From Paenibacillus farraposensis (GTDB lineage Bacteria > Bacillota > Bacilli > Paenibacillales > Paenibacillaceae): 64,000 nt of DNA. The stretch covers positions 62,001 to 126,000 of the forward strand of contig NZ_JAFFQR010000008.1 in NCBI RefSeq assembly GCF_020736845.1, in the 5' to 3' direction. This document shows positions 36,265 through 46,283 of this stretch, in pieces. The position numbers and the translations under genes were made by a program. The notes beneath the pieces are model-generated. The model was given only the letters and a program-made list of their open reading frames with translations, did not search any database and had not been told where the DNA came from. Numbering within the stretch: the stretch's first letter is position 1; each line of letters opens with the position of its first letter.

Positions 36265-37239
36265 TTACCAAGCGTAAGCTTCTGGTGCAGGCTTGCCAGG
36301 GCCGGGGAAAATTTCGTTCAGCTTGGCAAGCACATCGTCTGTCAATTGGACCTCAGGCACCCGCAAAGCATCCTCCAGCTGTTCCAATGTCCGCGGGCCA
36401 ATAATGGGAGCCGTGACAGCCGGATGGGACAGGACCCAGGCCAGTGCAATCACGTCCTCTTTCTCGCCCAATTCGCGGGCCAATGCTGCAAACTGTTCCA
36501 GCTTCGCACGATTCTGTTCCATCTTTTCCTTGGCGCGTGCGCTGCGGGAGCCTGTACCTGCTAATGCATTACGTCCCAGCAGTCCGCCCGCGAGCGGGCT
36601 CCAGGGAATCACACCGAGTCCCAGCGCCTGAGCTGCAGGCAATACTTCCAGCTCGGCAGTACGTTCATTCAGGTTGTACAGATGCTGCTCGGATACAAGC
36701 CCCAAGAAGCGCCGTGCCTTTGCCTCAGCCTGCGCCACAGCGATGTGCCAGCCCGCAAAGTTGCTGGAGCCGATATAATCCACTTGTCCCCGATCGACAA
36801 TGGATTCGAATACGCCCCACAGCTCATCCCATGACACGTTCCAGTCAATGTGATGCATTTGATACAGCTCTATGTGGTCGGTCTGCAATCGCTTCAAAGA
36901 AGCATCCAAATGACGGCGGATTTTGTATGCAGACAAGCCAGATCCTGCATTCGGACCGTCATTTTCATTTTTCATATCCCCGTATACCTTCGTGGCCAGC
37001 ACGACCTTTTCTCGTCTTCCTTCACCCTGCTGAAACCAGCGTCCGATAATTTCCTCTGTCCATCCTTTGCGATCACGACCGTATACATTGGCCGTATCAA
37101 AGAAATTAATGCCCGCATCCAGTGCGGCATCCATGATTTTGAATGCATCCTTTTCTTCGGTTTCGGGTCCGAAATTCATCGTGCCCAGACATAACCGACT
37201 AACCTTCAAGCCTGACTTTCCCAGGTATGAATATTCCAT
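36265..37239 (-). CDS. Aldo/keto reductase
   Basis: A 324-residue NADPH-dependent TIM-barrel reductase. The opening YSYLGKSGLKVSRLCLGTMNFG, catalytic tyrosine and aspartate in FFDTANVYG, lysine in VVLATKVYG, histidine in YQMHHID and the cofactor loop near PIIGPRTLEQLEDAL are all present. Reduces carbonyls of unknown identity. Belongs to the general-stress type (YhdN/YajO-like) group rather than the sugar reductases. ATG at 37239. Monocistronic between two terminators. Cytosolic. Confidence 0.88.
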   Translation of the reverse strand: MEYSYLGKSGLKVSRLCLGTMNFGPETEEKDAFKIMDAALDAGINFFDTANVYGRDRKGWTEEIIGRWFQQGEGRREKVVLATKVYGDMKNENDGPNAGSGLSAYKIRRHLDASLKRLQTDHIELYQMHHIDWNVSWDELWGVFESIVDRGQVDYIGSSNFAGWHIAVAQAEAKARRFLGLVSEQHLYNLNERTAELEVLPAAQALGLGVIPWSPLAGGLLGRNALAGTGSRSARAKEKMEQNRAKLEQFAALARELGEKEDVIALAWVLSHPAVTAPIIGPRTLEQLEDALRVPEVQLTDDVLAKLNEIFPGPGKPAPEAYAW

Positions 37240-37448
37240 CCAATCTCCCGCCTTTGCTCAAAGATTTTTTAAATTCCACAAAAATTCCATAATACAGCCA
37301 TACTTATTTCATTCAACAGAAAAAAGCGCTTTGAAACACCTTGAACACATATTACTTCTCTATATATAGCAAAAAGTCCCTGCATTATGCCGAAGTTGCC
37401 GAAGCAGCATACGCGAGGCATCTCCCTCTCATACTACCCACCCCATAG

Positions 37449-37518
37449 GAAAAAAAGTGACTTTACGGTGGTTGCCAGCGGAGCGCCCTCCCCCCGCCGT
37501 AACTCACTCTTTTTTTTA
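37449..37518. terminator. Bidirectional hairpin behind the YhgE/Pip gene
   Basis: AAAAAAAGTGA and ACGG on the left pair, with mismatches, with CCGT, TCAC and TTTTTTTT on the right. It serves the leftward 37522 gene. The rest of 37240-37520 holds nothing recognisable. Confidence 0.5.
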
Positions 37519-37521
37519 CCA

Positions 37522-40197
37522 TCAAGGAATCAATTTCGTTTCTTTCGCACGCTCGGCCATTTTTTTCGTATACTTGCTGAGCGGCTTCTTGAGCACCAAT
37601 CCGAACAGGAAGCAAATACCGATAAATACAAGCAGCATCAGCACATCTCGCATTACCGTTGCAGGCAGCATCCCTCCTACCGTTTCCCGCAACAGACTGA
37701 CCGCATAAGTAAAAGGTACAAACGGATTCAGCATCTGAAAGAACGATGTACTCGTCGCAACCGGGAATGTCCCTCCCGAACTGGAGAATTGAAGCACGAG
37801 CAGGATGACTGCCAGCCCTTTGCCGATATTGCCGAACACAGATACCAGCGTATAGGTCATCGCCGTAAACACCAGGCTGATCAGCATGGAAGATAGTACA
37901 AATGCCACTTTGGCATCCACATATGTTCCAAGCAGGAATAAGTCTCCGAGCGATACACTAAGCGCCTGGAATATGCCGATGGTGGAAAATGTCATCAGGC
38001 GGCCAAAGTATACCTGGTAGCTTTTAAGCGTACCTTCCGGGTCCTCCACGTCGACCCTGAACATCGATACCAGCAGCATCGCACCGACCCAAATCGATAA
38101 TGTGGTGTAAAAAGGGGACATGGCAGAGCCATAGTTAGGAATCGGGTATATCCGTTCCTGCTTTAACAATACCGGGCTGCCGAGAAAATCGCTTTCCTTT
38201 CTCACATCCCCCTTGAGCAATGCAATAGCTCGTCCGAGTGCATTTTCCCCTCTTAGCTTACGAATCGTGTCTGCCGCGTGACGGATGGAATCCTCGGCAG
38301 CCGGAAGATCTGTTCTCACAAAATTGGCAACCTGATGTACCGCTTTTTCCGCCTCGGGGAACTTGTTTTCGATCAAGTCAGTCATTTTGACAAACTGTTG
38401 CTCCGCTTTGGGTAAATCGTTGCGTACAAACTCCGCCGCCTGATGAATCTTATCTTTAACGGTGGGTAAATCGTTATTTACAAAGTTGGCTGCTTTGTTG
38501 ACATCCTTCGTAAATTCGCCCATGCGTCCCTGAATCGTCGTAGCCGCCTTATGCAGCTTCTCACGATATTGCGGCAAGTCCTGCTGGAGACGAGTCAACT
38601 CCTGCTGACCGAATTCTGCTGCAGCTTGTGCGTCATTTAATATTTTACCAATATTAGGAAGCTGCTCTTGGGCAGTATTCAACACATTGGCGGAGCTCCG
38701 GGCAACGGTTTTCATTTGATCCAGCGCTTTTTGGATGGCAGGTGCATACTCCGTATCATATTTACTCAAAATGCTGTCAATTCCGCTGCTAACCTCCCCA
38801 GCCAGACGGTCAGCATCATCCAGCAATTGCTGTGCAGGTTTCTCGCCACGCTGGATCGCATCTCCAATGCTGGTCACCGTGCTATTCAAACGGCGTAGAC
38901 GATCTTCCAGCCCGTTCACACGCGAAATAAGCGAATCCAGCGGATGACTCGGTAAATATCCGTTCACACGGTTCAACAACTGAGAAATATGATCCAGCAC
39001 TCCTACGGCTGTCGTCAGCCTTCCGCTAACCCGGTTCACTGCCGCTTGTGCTGCTTTAGGATCAAAATCGGCACCGCGAACGATGCCGGTAACCTCCGAA
39101 ACTTCATTCGCCATTTGCTGTACTAGCAGCAGGTCTTCTTTGACCACTTCTCCAATGGAGTCAAGCGCACCATCGTTATTGTCCAGGAATTCAAGCACAC
39201 CGGCTGTAAAATCCTTGCCTGTATCGGCGATTTTCTGTACTTCCGGGAGTGTTTTCTGTGCAGCATGAATGACCTTCAGCGCCGTTTGCATGTCCTCCAG
39301 AGCGGTGGCTAACGCACTTCCCACCTGGTCAAAGTTCTGATCCAGCTCGACAATCCGGTCTCCAGCCTGTTGGATGTCCGGCAGTCTTTTTTGTATGTCC
39401 AAAATAACCGCCGCCACCTTATCCAGTTCAGGGAGATTTCGGTCCATTTTAAGCACCAGCTCGCCTGCGCGATTAATGTCAGGAATTTTCTCCTTTAGTG
39501 CAATGATCTTTTGTCCTTGCGCCTTGATTTTAGGCAAATTTTGCTCCAGCTCAATCGCCTGTTTACCTAATCTGTTAATATCCGGAAGGCGATTGTTCAG
39601 CTCCAACACCCGGTTCTCAATGTTGCGAATGGTGGGCAGTTCCTCTTCCAGCTTGACCCCGGCTTCTTTCAACTTGGTCAGCACGGCCTGACTGGCGGTT
39701 TCAATAAAGTTTTGACTAATCTGGTTCGTCAGTGCAGTTGCTCCCGAGGAAGTAATTTTCGGAGCCACCGCATTGATTTTTTCATTGACCGCATAATCAA
39801 TTTCCGGCTTTTGCGGATTTTCCGTTAGTACGCTCGTAATTTTCTTCGAAAAATCCTTGGGGATGAGCAGACTGGCGTAATAATCGCCACTCAGTACACC
39901 TCTTCGTGCCTCCGCTTCATTCACAAAGGTCCAACCAAGCTTCTTGTTATGTTGCAGACTATGTAAAACCTCATCACCGATATTTATTTTTTTCCCGTTC
40001 ATCTTAGTACCCTGATCCTGACTCGTAACTGCAATTTTAATACCTGATGTATTCGCATAAGGGTCCCACATCGCCTTCAAGTTTACCCATGCATAGACGG
40101 AAGGCAAAAGAATGATGCCAATGACTAATAAAGTCCCGGTCGATACCTTGAATACATTTTTCCAGTCGGTTAAGTAGATTTGCCATATCTTCCGCAA
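37522..40197 (-). CDS. YhgE/Pip-family membrane protein with long helical repeats
   Basis: An 891-residue ABC-2-type membrane protein. One N-terminal membrane helix (about 20-40), then the conserved YhgE/Pip extracellular domain (IKIAVTSQDQGTK, SLLIPKDFSKKI). A central 450-residue region has repeated units of about 20-35 residues marked by LPDIN/LPELD (residues about 190-300) and a second run with NDLP/TDLP (about 560-680), predicted to form coiled coils. Five membrane helices close the protein. Relatives include the phage-infection protein Pip of lactococci and EsaA-like secretion factors. Start is TTG at 40197 with AAGGAG upstream. Likely a cell-surface receptor or transport component. Confidence 0.82.
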   Translation of the reverse strand: MRKIWQIYLTDWKNVFKVSTGTLLVIGIILLPSVYAWVNLKAMWDPYANTSGIKIAVTSQDQGTKMNGKKINIGDEVLHSLQHNKKLGWTFVNEAEARRGVLSGDYYASLLIPKDFSKKITSVLTENPQKPEIDYAVNEKINAVAPKITSSGATALTNQISQNFIETASQAVLTKLKEAGVKLEEELPTIRNIENRVLELNNRLPDINRLGKQAIELEQNLPKIKAQGQKIIALKEKIPDINRAGELVLKMDRNLPELDKVAAVILDIQKRLPDIQQAGDRIVELDQNFDQVGSALATALEDMQTALKVIHAAQKTLPEVQKIADTGKDFTAGVLEFLDNNDGALDSIGEVVKEDLLLVQQMANEVSEVTGIVRGADFDPKAAQAAVNRVSGRLTTAVGVLDHISQLLNRVNGYLPSHPLDSLISRVNGLEDRLRRLNSTVTSIGDAIQRGEKPAQQLLDDADRLAGEVSSGIDSILSKYDTEYAPAIQKALDQMKTVARSSANVLNTAQEQLPNIGKILNDAQAAAEFGQQELTRLQQDLPQYREKLHKAATTIQGRMGEFTKDVNKAANFVNNDLPTVKDKIHQAAEFVRNDLPKAEQQFVKMTDLIENKFPEAEKAVHQVANFVRTDLPAAEDSIRHAADTIRKLRGENALGRAIALLKGDVRKESDFLGSPVLLKQERIYPIPNYGSAMSPFYTTLSIWVGAMLLVSMFRVDVEDPEGTLKSYQVYFGRLMTFSTIGIFQALSVSLGDLFLLGTYVDAKVAFVLSSMLISLVFTAMTYTLVSVFGNIGKGLAVILLVLQFSSSGGTFPVATSTSFFQMLNPFVPFTYAVSLLRETVGGMLPATVMRDVLMLLVFIGICFLFGLVLKKPLSKYTKKMAERAKETKLIP

Positions 40198-40336
40198 GCT
40201 TCACCACTCCTTGTATTACTTTGTACATTAACCTGTCGTCCACCGTTGTATGCAACGTATTGTAAACGATCTGAGTGAATGAGGCCAATCTTACGTATCC
40301 CTTAGACGTGACATAGATATAAAAAGTTGCCATATC

Positions 40337-40380
40337 AAAAGAAGCCCCCCAAGCCTAATCATAGGCTCAAGGAGCTTCTT
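40337..40380 (-). terminator. Terminator of the DUF2062 gene
   Basis: AAGAAGC (40339-40345) with GCTTCTT (40374-40380) and an inner AAGCCTA/TAGGCT stem. Confidence 0.75.
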
Positions 40381-40391
40381 AATTTGCTGTA

Positions 40392-41000
40392 TTATCCATT
40401 CTTCAGCAGTCTGGCCGCTGAAAAGGCCGCCCCGTGACGCAATTTTCGCTTTTCCAGCCGTTTATACAGGGAACGGTTATATAGGACTTGGATGACAAAA
40501 TACGATATTACGCCCAATACCACGCCGAAGATCGACATACCGATCAGAATGTGCAACCCTCCATGCAGCAAGTCTCTGAATACAGACCAGTTGCCATGAA
40601 ACAGCTCCATAAAAGAATGCTCATGAAACCGGCCGCTTCTGCCATTTCGCGGATAATGCAATGGATAAATCCAGGCTCCCAGCTGCTTGGCGAATGGCAT
40701 CAGTACAATTGGCAAAAAGGTCAGCTTGCCTACTACGTTACCCACAATGGCCGCAGGCAAAGAACCACCAGACAAACGGACCACCGGATAAAACACCAGG
40801 TACACGAGAGAAGCCGTGGAAATGACAATCATCTCCAGCCCAAAGCCAATGGCAAAGCCCAAGGAGATTTTTTTGACACCACCGGGTGCACGCAAAAGCT
40901 TGATAAAATTCAGACGAATTGCCCGCCAAATATTTTGGAACATATTATATTTCTTCTTCGATTTATGAGTTTTGCGCCTGTTCGGATTAAGCTTTATCAA
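40392..41000 (-). CDS. DUF2062 membrane protein
   Basis: A 202-residue membrane protein matching the DUF2062 pattern: LNFIKLLRAPGGVKKISLGFAIGFGLEM, with the GxxxG-like first helix, and GNVVGKLTFLPIVLMPFAKQLG, then two further helices and a basic tail. Function unknown; family members sometimes sit beside glycosyltransferases. Start is TTG at 41000 with GAAGGGG upstream. The next internal ATG (at MFQNIW) lacks a ribosome site. Confidence 0.78.
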   Translation of the reverse strand: MIKLNPNRRKTHKSKKKYNMFQNIWRAIRLNFIKLLRAPGGVKKISLGFAIGFGLEMIVISTASLVYLVFYPVVRLSGGSLPAAIVGNVVGKLTFLPIVLMPFAKQLGAWIYPLHYPRNGRSGRFHEHSFMELFHGNWSVFRDLLHGGLHILIGMSIFGVVLGVISYFVIQVLYNRSLYKRLEKRKLRHGAAFSAARLLKNG

Positions 41001-41133
41001 TAGAAGGACCCCTTCAACAGTACAATTAGTTCAGAAATGAGGTTATGCAAGTTCCCCACCCTTACTTAAGTCTATACTGTCATTATAACCCTCAGCGGTC
41101 GAAAAGCAATGCTATTCCGCCTGTTTCGCTTTT

Positions 41134-43587
41134 TTAGGACAAGATTCGCTGGTTAACATGGCCCTCAAGCGGCGCAATGTTCCAAATTTCGGCTGCGTAC
41201 TGCTGAATCGTGCAATCACTCGAAAATGCACCTGAATGGGCCATATTCACAATGGCACGCCGCGTCCACTCCGACGGACTCCGATACACCTGCTCAATCT
41301 GAACCTGCGTATCCACATAGGCCGCGAAGTCCTTGAGCACAAAGTATTCATCATTATGATCAATCATGGATTGGTGAATGGCCTCAAATTCCCGCTCATG
41401 CCGCGTAAAAGGAGCATCGTTGACCAGTTGGTCCAGCACTTGGCGCAGTCTTTCGTCACTGTTGGCTGTTTTGTGCGCTGAATATTGGCCGTCCCGAACG
41501 TATTTCTCAATCTGATCCACCTTTAATCCAAAAATGAACATGTTGGCATCGCCCACCATTTCATGCATTTCAACATTGGCTCCATCCAATGTACCCAACG
41601 TGAGCGCACCGTTCATCATAAATTTCATGTTCCCTGTGCCTGAGGCTTCCTTCCCCGCCGTGGAGATCTGCTCGCTAACATCCGCTGCGGGAATGATGAG
41701 CTCGGCCAGTGACACGGAATAATTTTCAAGGAACAGAACCTTTAGCTTGTCCCTGACTTTTACATCCCGATTGATCGTATCGGCCACATTGTTAATCAGC
41801 TTGATCGTCTGCTTGGCCAGAAAATAGCCGGGAGCAGCCTTGGCCCCGAAAATAAACGTGCGTGGCATCACATCCAGCGAAGGATTATTTTGGAGCTGGT
41901 TGTATAGATGCATCACATGCAAAATATTGAGCAGCTGCCGCTTGTAGCCATGCAGGCGTTTGACTTGTACATCAAAAATCGAGGACGTATCCAGTCGTAC
42001 GCCCTGCTTTGCAAAAACATGCTCGGCAAGCCTGACCTTATTATTTTGCTTTATCGCCTGAACCCGTGCTTTGAACGACTCGTCCTCACAGTAACGAAGC
42101 AGATCGATGAGCTCGCGTGGACGCGTTCTCCAACGTAAACCGATGGTTTCATCATACAAGTCTGCAAGCGCCGGGTTCGCGTGCATCAGCCAGCGACGAT
42201 GGGCAATCCCATTCGTTTTATTGTTAAAACGGTCAGGGTACAGCTCGTGAAACGGCTTCATTTCCCGTTCCTTCAAAATTTGGGTGTGCAGCGCAGCCAC
42301 CCCGTTAACACTGTAGCTGCCGACGATAGCCAAATGGGCCATACGGATTTGTTCACCATAAATAATTGCCATTTGCCCAATTTTCATGTCCTGGCCCGGA
42401 TAACGCTCCAGCAGCATGGCGCAATAACGTTTGTTAATCTCTTCAATAATTAAGCAAATACGGGGAAGCAGCTCCCGTACCATGCTGACAGGCCATTGTT
42501 CCAAGGCTTCACTCAGGATTGTATGATTGGTATAGGAAACTGTCCGCGTCGTAATATCCCATGCTTCCTCCCAGTCCAGGCCCTTTAGGTCAACCAAAAT
42601 ACGCATCAATTCAGGGATCACCAGCGTTGGATGTGTGTCGTTAATGTGCAGGGCGATCTTGTCGGGCAGCCGACTGTACGGCAAACGAAGCTTCTCGAAC
42701 GTACGCAAAATACTTTGCAATCCGGCCGAGCACAGAAAATACTGCTGCTTCAAGCGCAGCAACTTGCCTTCATAATTGGAATCGTCCGGATAAAGAAAGG
42801 CCGAGATGGATTCCACTGAGCGGTTGTAGTCCAGAAAGCGGTAATAGCCGCCCTCGCCTCGAATCGGCCCCCGGACAGGATCAAGCGCCGATTCCGCGCT
42901 CCAAATCCGCAGTGTGTTCACCTGCGTACGCCCATAGCCTATCAGCGGAATATCATATGGGACGGCCCGGACCGTTTCGGCATCGAGCGTGTCAAATATG
43001 AGACGGCCATCCTGTTCACGGGTCTCGACCCGTCCCCAAAAGTGAACCTCGACCTTCTTGTCAGGACGGCGTTCCTCCCAGACATTCCCCTTTTGCAGCC
43101 AGTAATCCGGCAGCTCCACCTGATTTCCGTCTACAATCCGCTGTTCAAACAAACCGTATTTATAGCGAATGCCGCAGCCGTGTCCAGCATAGCCGAGAGA
43201 TGCCAGCGAATCCATGAAGCAGGCGGCCAGGCGGCCGAGACCGCCATTCCCCAGCCCGGCATCCGCCTCCTGTTCTTCAATTTCTTCCACATCCCAGCCC
43301 AATTCTGCCAGCGCTTGTCGAACCATATCCAGCACACCCAGGTTCAGCAAATTGCTGCCCAGCAGTCGGCCTATCAAAAACTCCAGTGAAAAGTAATAGA
43401 CCTGCTTCTCCTGCCCTTCCTTATACGCCTGATTTGTTTCCGCCCATTGCTTGCCAACCTGATCGCGGATCATCCCGCCCAAAACCTTATATACATCTTC
43501 CGCCTGAGCTTCCTGCATCGGTTTGCCCAGCCTTCCGACCAATTGTTCTTTGAAAGCGCACTTAAATGCTTCTTTATTGCTGAACAA
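41134..43587 (-). CDS. glgP: Glycogen/starch phosphorylase
   Basis: An 817-residue GT35 phosphorylase, normal length. The PLP-lysine block EASGTGNMKFMMNGALTLGT is intact, as are LGNGGLGRLAACFMDS and the substrate loop around HINDTHPTL. It releases glucose-1-phosphate from glycogen. Start is TTG at 43587 with AGGAGG eight bases upstream. It lies 45 bases after glgD and is the last gene of glgC-glgD-glgP. Cytosolic. Confidence 0.93.
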   Translation of the reverse strand: MFSNKEAFKCAFKEQLVGRLGKPMQEAQAEDVYKVLGGMIRDQVGKQWAETNQAYKEGQEKQVYYFSLEFLIGRLLGSNLLNLGVLDMVRQALAELGWDVEEIEEQEADAGLGNGGLGRLAACFMDSLASLGYAGHGCGIRYKYGLFEQRIVDGNQVELPDYWLQKGNVWEERRPDKKVEVHFWGRVETREQDGRLIFDTLDAETVRAVPYDIPLIGYGRTQVNTLRIWSAESALDPVRGPIRGEGGYYRFLDYNRSVESISAFLYPDDSNYEGKLLRLKQQYFLCSAGLQSILRTFEKLRLPYSRLPDKIALHINDTHPTLVIPELMRILVDLKGLDWEEAWDITTRTVSYTNHTILSEALEQWPVSMVRELLPRICLIIEEINKRYCAMLLERYPGQDMKIGQMAIIYGEQIRMAHLAIVGSYSVNGVAALHTQILKEREMKPFHELYPDRFNNKTNGIAHRRWLMHANPALADLYDETIGLRWRTRPRELIDLLRYCEDESFKARVQAIKQNNKVRLAEHVFAKQGVRLDTSSIFDVQVKRLHGYKRQLLNILHVMHLYNQLQNNPSLDVMPRTFIFGAKAAPGYFLAKQTIKLINNVADTINRDVKVRDKLKVLFLENYSVSLAELIIPAADVSEQISTAGKEASGTGNMKFMMNGALTLGTLDGANVEMHEMVGDANMFIFGLKVDQIEKYVRDGQYSAHKTANSDERLRQVLDQLVNDAPFTRHEREFEAIHQSMIDHNDEYFVLKDFAAYVDTQVQIEQVYRSPSEWTRRAIVNMAHSGAFSSDCTIQQYAAEIWNIAPLEGHVNQRILS

Positions 43588-43632
43588 AGGTGTAACCTCC
43601 TGTATTTCCGTTTTAGGTACAGTGTGCAGCTT

Positions 43633-44772
43633 TTAAATGACGCTATTTTTGGCAATAACATAAGGAACTTTGGTGTCTCCAATCAAAGTCCGTTCCGGTG
43701 TAAGCTGCACATCCTTATCCAAAATGACATTCTCGACCACTGCGTCTGTACGGATCGTGCATTTTTGCATAATAATCGAATTGCTTACCCGTGCGCCCTC
43801 TTCTATCCGTACCCCGCGAAAAAGAATGCTATTCTCAACCTTGCCCCCAATCGTACAGCCATTGGCGACAAGCGAATGATCCACCTCGGCGCTGTGCGTG
43901 TAGCGGGTCGGGGCCTCATACTTGATTTTGGTATGCACCGGCAAATTCTGAAACAGTGCTTGAAACTGCTGTTGATCCAGTAGCTTCATACTGTTTTTAT
44001 AGTAGCTTTCGATGGAATTAATGACCGCATGATAGCCTTCATAAGGATAGGCATAAATACGCAGGCCGCTTGGATTTCGCTGAATGGCATCCCGGAAAAA
44101 ATGGTTATCCTGATGGGCAATGCAATGCTTTACCTGATCCAGATACAAGCTTTTGTCCATCACGAACATTTCCAGATAAATATTATGATGATCCTGCTCC
44201 TGATGAACGCCGGTCACACGTCCGTCGCAAGCGATCTCCAATCGAACGCAGGGCGCATGCTCTGCTTCGAGCTGTTCTGTCGCTTTGTAGACGAGGGTAA
44301 CATCTGCATTCTTTTCCCGATGATAACGGTATACCTCTGCAATATTCACCTTGTTGACATGCTGCGTTCCTGCGTGCACGATCGTTTGCCCTGCTGAGCG
44401 ATGAAAAAAATCGAGATTGTTGTGTACATGCTGCAAATCTCCGAGGGATACATCCGTCGGATCATTCCAGTCTGGTGGCAAAATGAACAGGCCGCCCCTT
44501 CTGCGATCCAAATCCCAAGGCCGTCCTTCCCCCAGATGATCCAGCAGCGAACGGTATTTGCGGCGGACGAACAGTGCAATCTCATGCATCCCTGCATGCA
44601 TCATGTTGGATAAGGTAAAATCAATGAGCCGATATCGGCTGGCAAAGGGAACGGCGGCCCCGCACCGGAAATAGGTTAGCTCCTTCAATTGATCCAGCTC
44701 GTGATCCAGATTGATAACTCCAATGAGTCGGCTAATAACGGACACCTTCCTTATCCGGTTATATTCGTGCAT
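43633..44772 (-). CDS. glgD: GlgD, regulatory subunit of ADP-glucose pyrophosphorylase
   Basis: A 379-residue nucleotidyltransferase-like protein with GlgC-type organisation: N-terminal Rossmann-like domain ([20 protein letters not shown]) and C-terminal left-handed beta helix. The N-terminal loop lacks the GGxGxRL pyrophosphorylase signature, as is typical of GlgD, which activates GlgC instead of catalysing. The ATG at 44772 overlaps the glgC stop by 14 bases and has AGGAAAG upstream. An earlier in-frame start would lie deep inside glgC and is rejected. Confidence 0.9.
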   Translation of the reverse strand: MHEYNRIRKVSVISRLIGVINLDHELDQLKELTYFRCGAAVPFASRYRLIDFTLSNMMHAGMHEIALFVRRKYRSLLDHLGEGRPWDLDRRRGGLFILPPDWNDPTDVSLGDLQHVHNNLDFFHRSAGQTIVHAGTQHVNKVNIAEVYRYHREKNADVTLVYKATEQLEAEHAPCVRLEIACDGRVTGVHQEQDHHNIYLEMFVMDKSLYLDQVKHCIAHQDNHFFRDAIQRNPSGLRIYAYPYEGYHAVINSIESYYKNSMKLLDQQQFQALFQNLPVHTKIKYEAPTRYTHSAEVDHSLVANGCTIGGKVENSILFRGVRIEEGARVSNSIIMQKCTIRTDAVVENVILDKDVQLTPERTLIGDTKVPYVIAKNSVI

Positions 44773-45904
44773 GAAGCAGGCTTTCCTGATCGAACAACAT
44801 AATTTCCTTCGAGCTATCCTCAGACACGATGACTGTGTTGTCATCAATCATGACGCCTTCATTTACGATCGCCCGATGAATGCGTACATTGCATCCAATT
44901 TTGACGTTTGGCATAATGACAGATTCGGTAATCATACTGCCTCTGCCCACATCGACCCCATAGAACAGCACGGAATGCCTTACTTCTCCGTCCACCATGC
45001 AACCCTCATTTACGATGCTGTTTTTCAGGATCGCCCGCTGGGTGATATACTGAGCCGGTTGATTGGGACTGCGGGTATAAATACGCCAGTAAGGATCATT
45101 CAAATCCAAAGGAGGGTCCTGAGCCAGCAGGTCCATGTTGGCCTCCCACAAGCTTTGAATCGTGCCTACATCCTTCCAGTACCCGGCAAACGGATATGCA
45201 TACAGTGCTCGCCCGTGCTGGAGCAGCATGGGAATGATGTCCTTGCCAAAATCATGCGAGGACTCAGAGTCGCTGGCGCTTTCCAGCAGATAGCGGCGCA
45301 GCACTTCCCACTTGAACAAATAAATGCCCATGGAGGCCAGTGTACTCTTCGGCTGTTCGGGCTTTTCCTCAAAGTCGTATATTCTCAGATCCTCATCGGC
45401 GTTCAGAATCCCGAATCGTTTGGCTTCCTGAATCGCGACATTGATAACAGAAATCGTGCAGTCGGCCCCTTTTTCCTTGTGAAAATCAAGCATGAGACTA
45501 TAGTCCATTTTATAGATGTGATCCCCTGACAAAATGAGTACATGCTCCGGCTCATATTGATCCAAAAAATGCAGGTTTCGGTAAATGGCATCCGCCGTGC
45601 CTCTGTACCAGCTATTCCCATTCTCTTTTTCATGTGGAGGCAGCACGAAAACTCCTCCATCCAGGCGATCCAAATCCCAGTCGCTGCCGACGCCGATGTA
45701 GGAATGAAGCACCAAAGGTTCGTATTGGGTCAGCACACCTACAGTGTCGATACCAGAATGGGCGCAATTGCTAAGAGGAAAATCAATGATCCGATAGGTT
45801 CCTCCAAAAAATACAGCCGGTTTGGCCAGTGTGCGGGTCAGTCCTTTGAGTCTTTTGCCCTGACCGCCGGCAAGCAGCATGGCAATCACTTCCTTCTTTC
45901 TCAT
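44759..45904 (-). CDS. glgC: Glucose-1-phosphate adenylyltransferase
   Basis: A 381-residue ADP-glucose pyrophosphorylase. Signature [24 protein letters not shown] contains the ATP loop and regulatory lysine; [10 protein letters not shown] and the glucose-1-phosphate site FEEKP are intact. It makes ADP-glucose for glycogen synthesis. The start at 45904 has GGGAGG eight bases upstream, and an upstream in-frame ATG lacks one. First gene of the operon. No glgB lies upstream and no glgA follows, unlike Bacillus glgBCDAP. Confidence 0.93.
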   Translation of the reverse strand: MRKKEVIAMLLAGGQGKRLKGLTRTLAKPAVFFGGTYRIIDFPLSNCAHSGIDTVGVLTQYEPLVLHSYIGVGSDWDLDRLDGGVFVLPPHEKENGNSWYRGTADAIYRNLHFLDQYEPEHVLILSGDHIYKMDYSLMLDFHKEKGADCTISVINVAIQEAKRFGILNADEDLRIYDFEEKPEQPKSTLASMGIYLFKWEVLRRYLLESASDSESSHDFGKDIIPMLLQHGRALYAYPFAGYWKDVGTIQSLWEANMDLLAQDPPLDLNDPYWRIYTRSPNQPAQYITQRAILKNSIVNEGCMVDGEVRHSVLFYGVDVGRGSMITESVIMPNVKIGCNVRIHRAIVNEGVMIDDNTVIVSEDSSKEIMLFDQESLLHARI

Positions 45905-46213
45905 CACAAAGACCTCCCTGTCATGTGCGTCTAAAGCAATTGCAGCTGGACATTTGATCATATCCATTAAACGCAAACAAATACTCGTAATCATGTCTTT
46001 GCTGAAGGGACGGGTAAGTATTCATGGAAAGGGTAAGATCATAGTTATGCGGAATGAGCGTAAGGAAGCACTAAATTGTAAAATCTCGTTCATCATTTAA
46101 CATTTTAATCATTTTACATCGTTGGCGTGTTCCGACGGGGATGAAAGAGGCGATATTTCATGAAGAAAAAAAGAATGGTCGCTTGCGGCAAAATCATACA
46201 ACGTTAAACAAGC
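45905..46213. other. Intergenic region before glgC
   Basis: About 310 bases. It should hold the leftward glg promoter, but I see no pair of hexamers near consensus, which would be compatible with an alternative sigma factor. No gene with a ribosome site. Confidence 0.3.
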
Positions 46214-46251
46214 AAAAAACGAGCCTCTCTGAGTGGTTGGTTCAGGGAGGC
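46214..46251 (-). terminator. Terminator of the DUF3891 gene
   Basis: GCCTCTCTGA (46223-46232) with TCAGGGAGGC (46242-46251), one mismatch, followed by TTTTTT on the minus strand. Confidence 0.8.
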
Positions 46252-46283
46252 TTTGCTCTGCGCGAGACCGATCGGTTGAACGG

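Noticed and set aside
37387..37896. 169-residue plus-strand frame at the YhgE/Pip gene end
   Set aside because: Very basic, low-complexity, overlaps the terminator and runs antisense to the membrane helices of YhgE/Pip.
44711..45529. 272-residue plus-strand frame antisense to glgC
   Set aside because: Shadow of glgC, which is recognised with full motifs.
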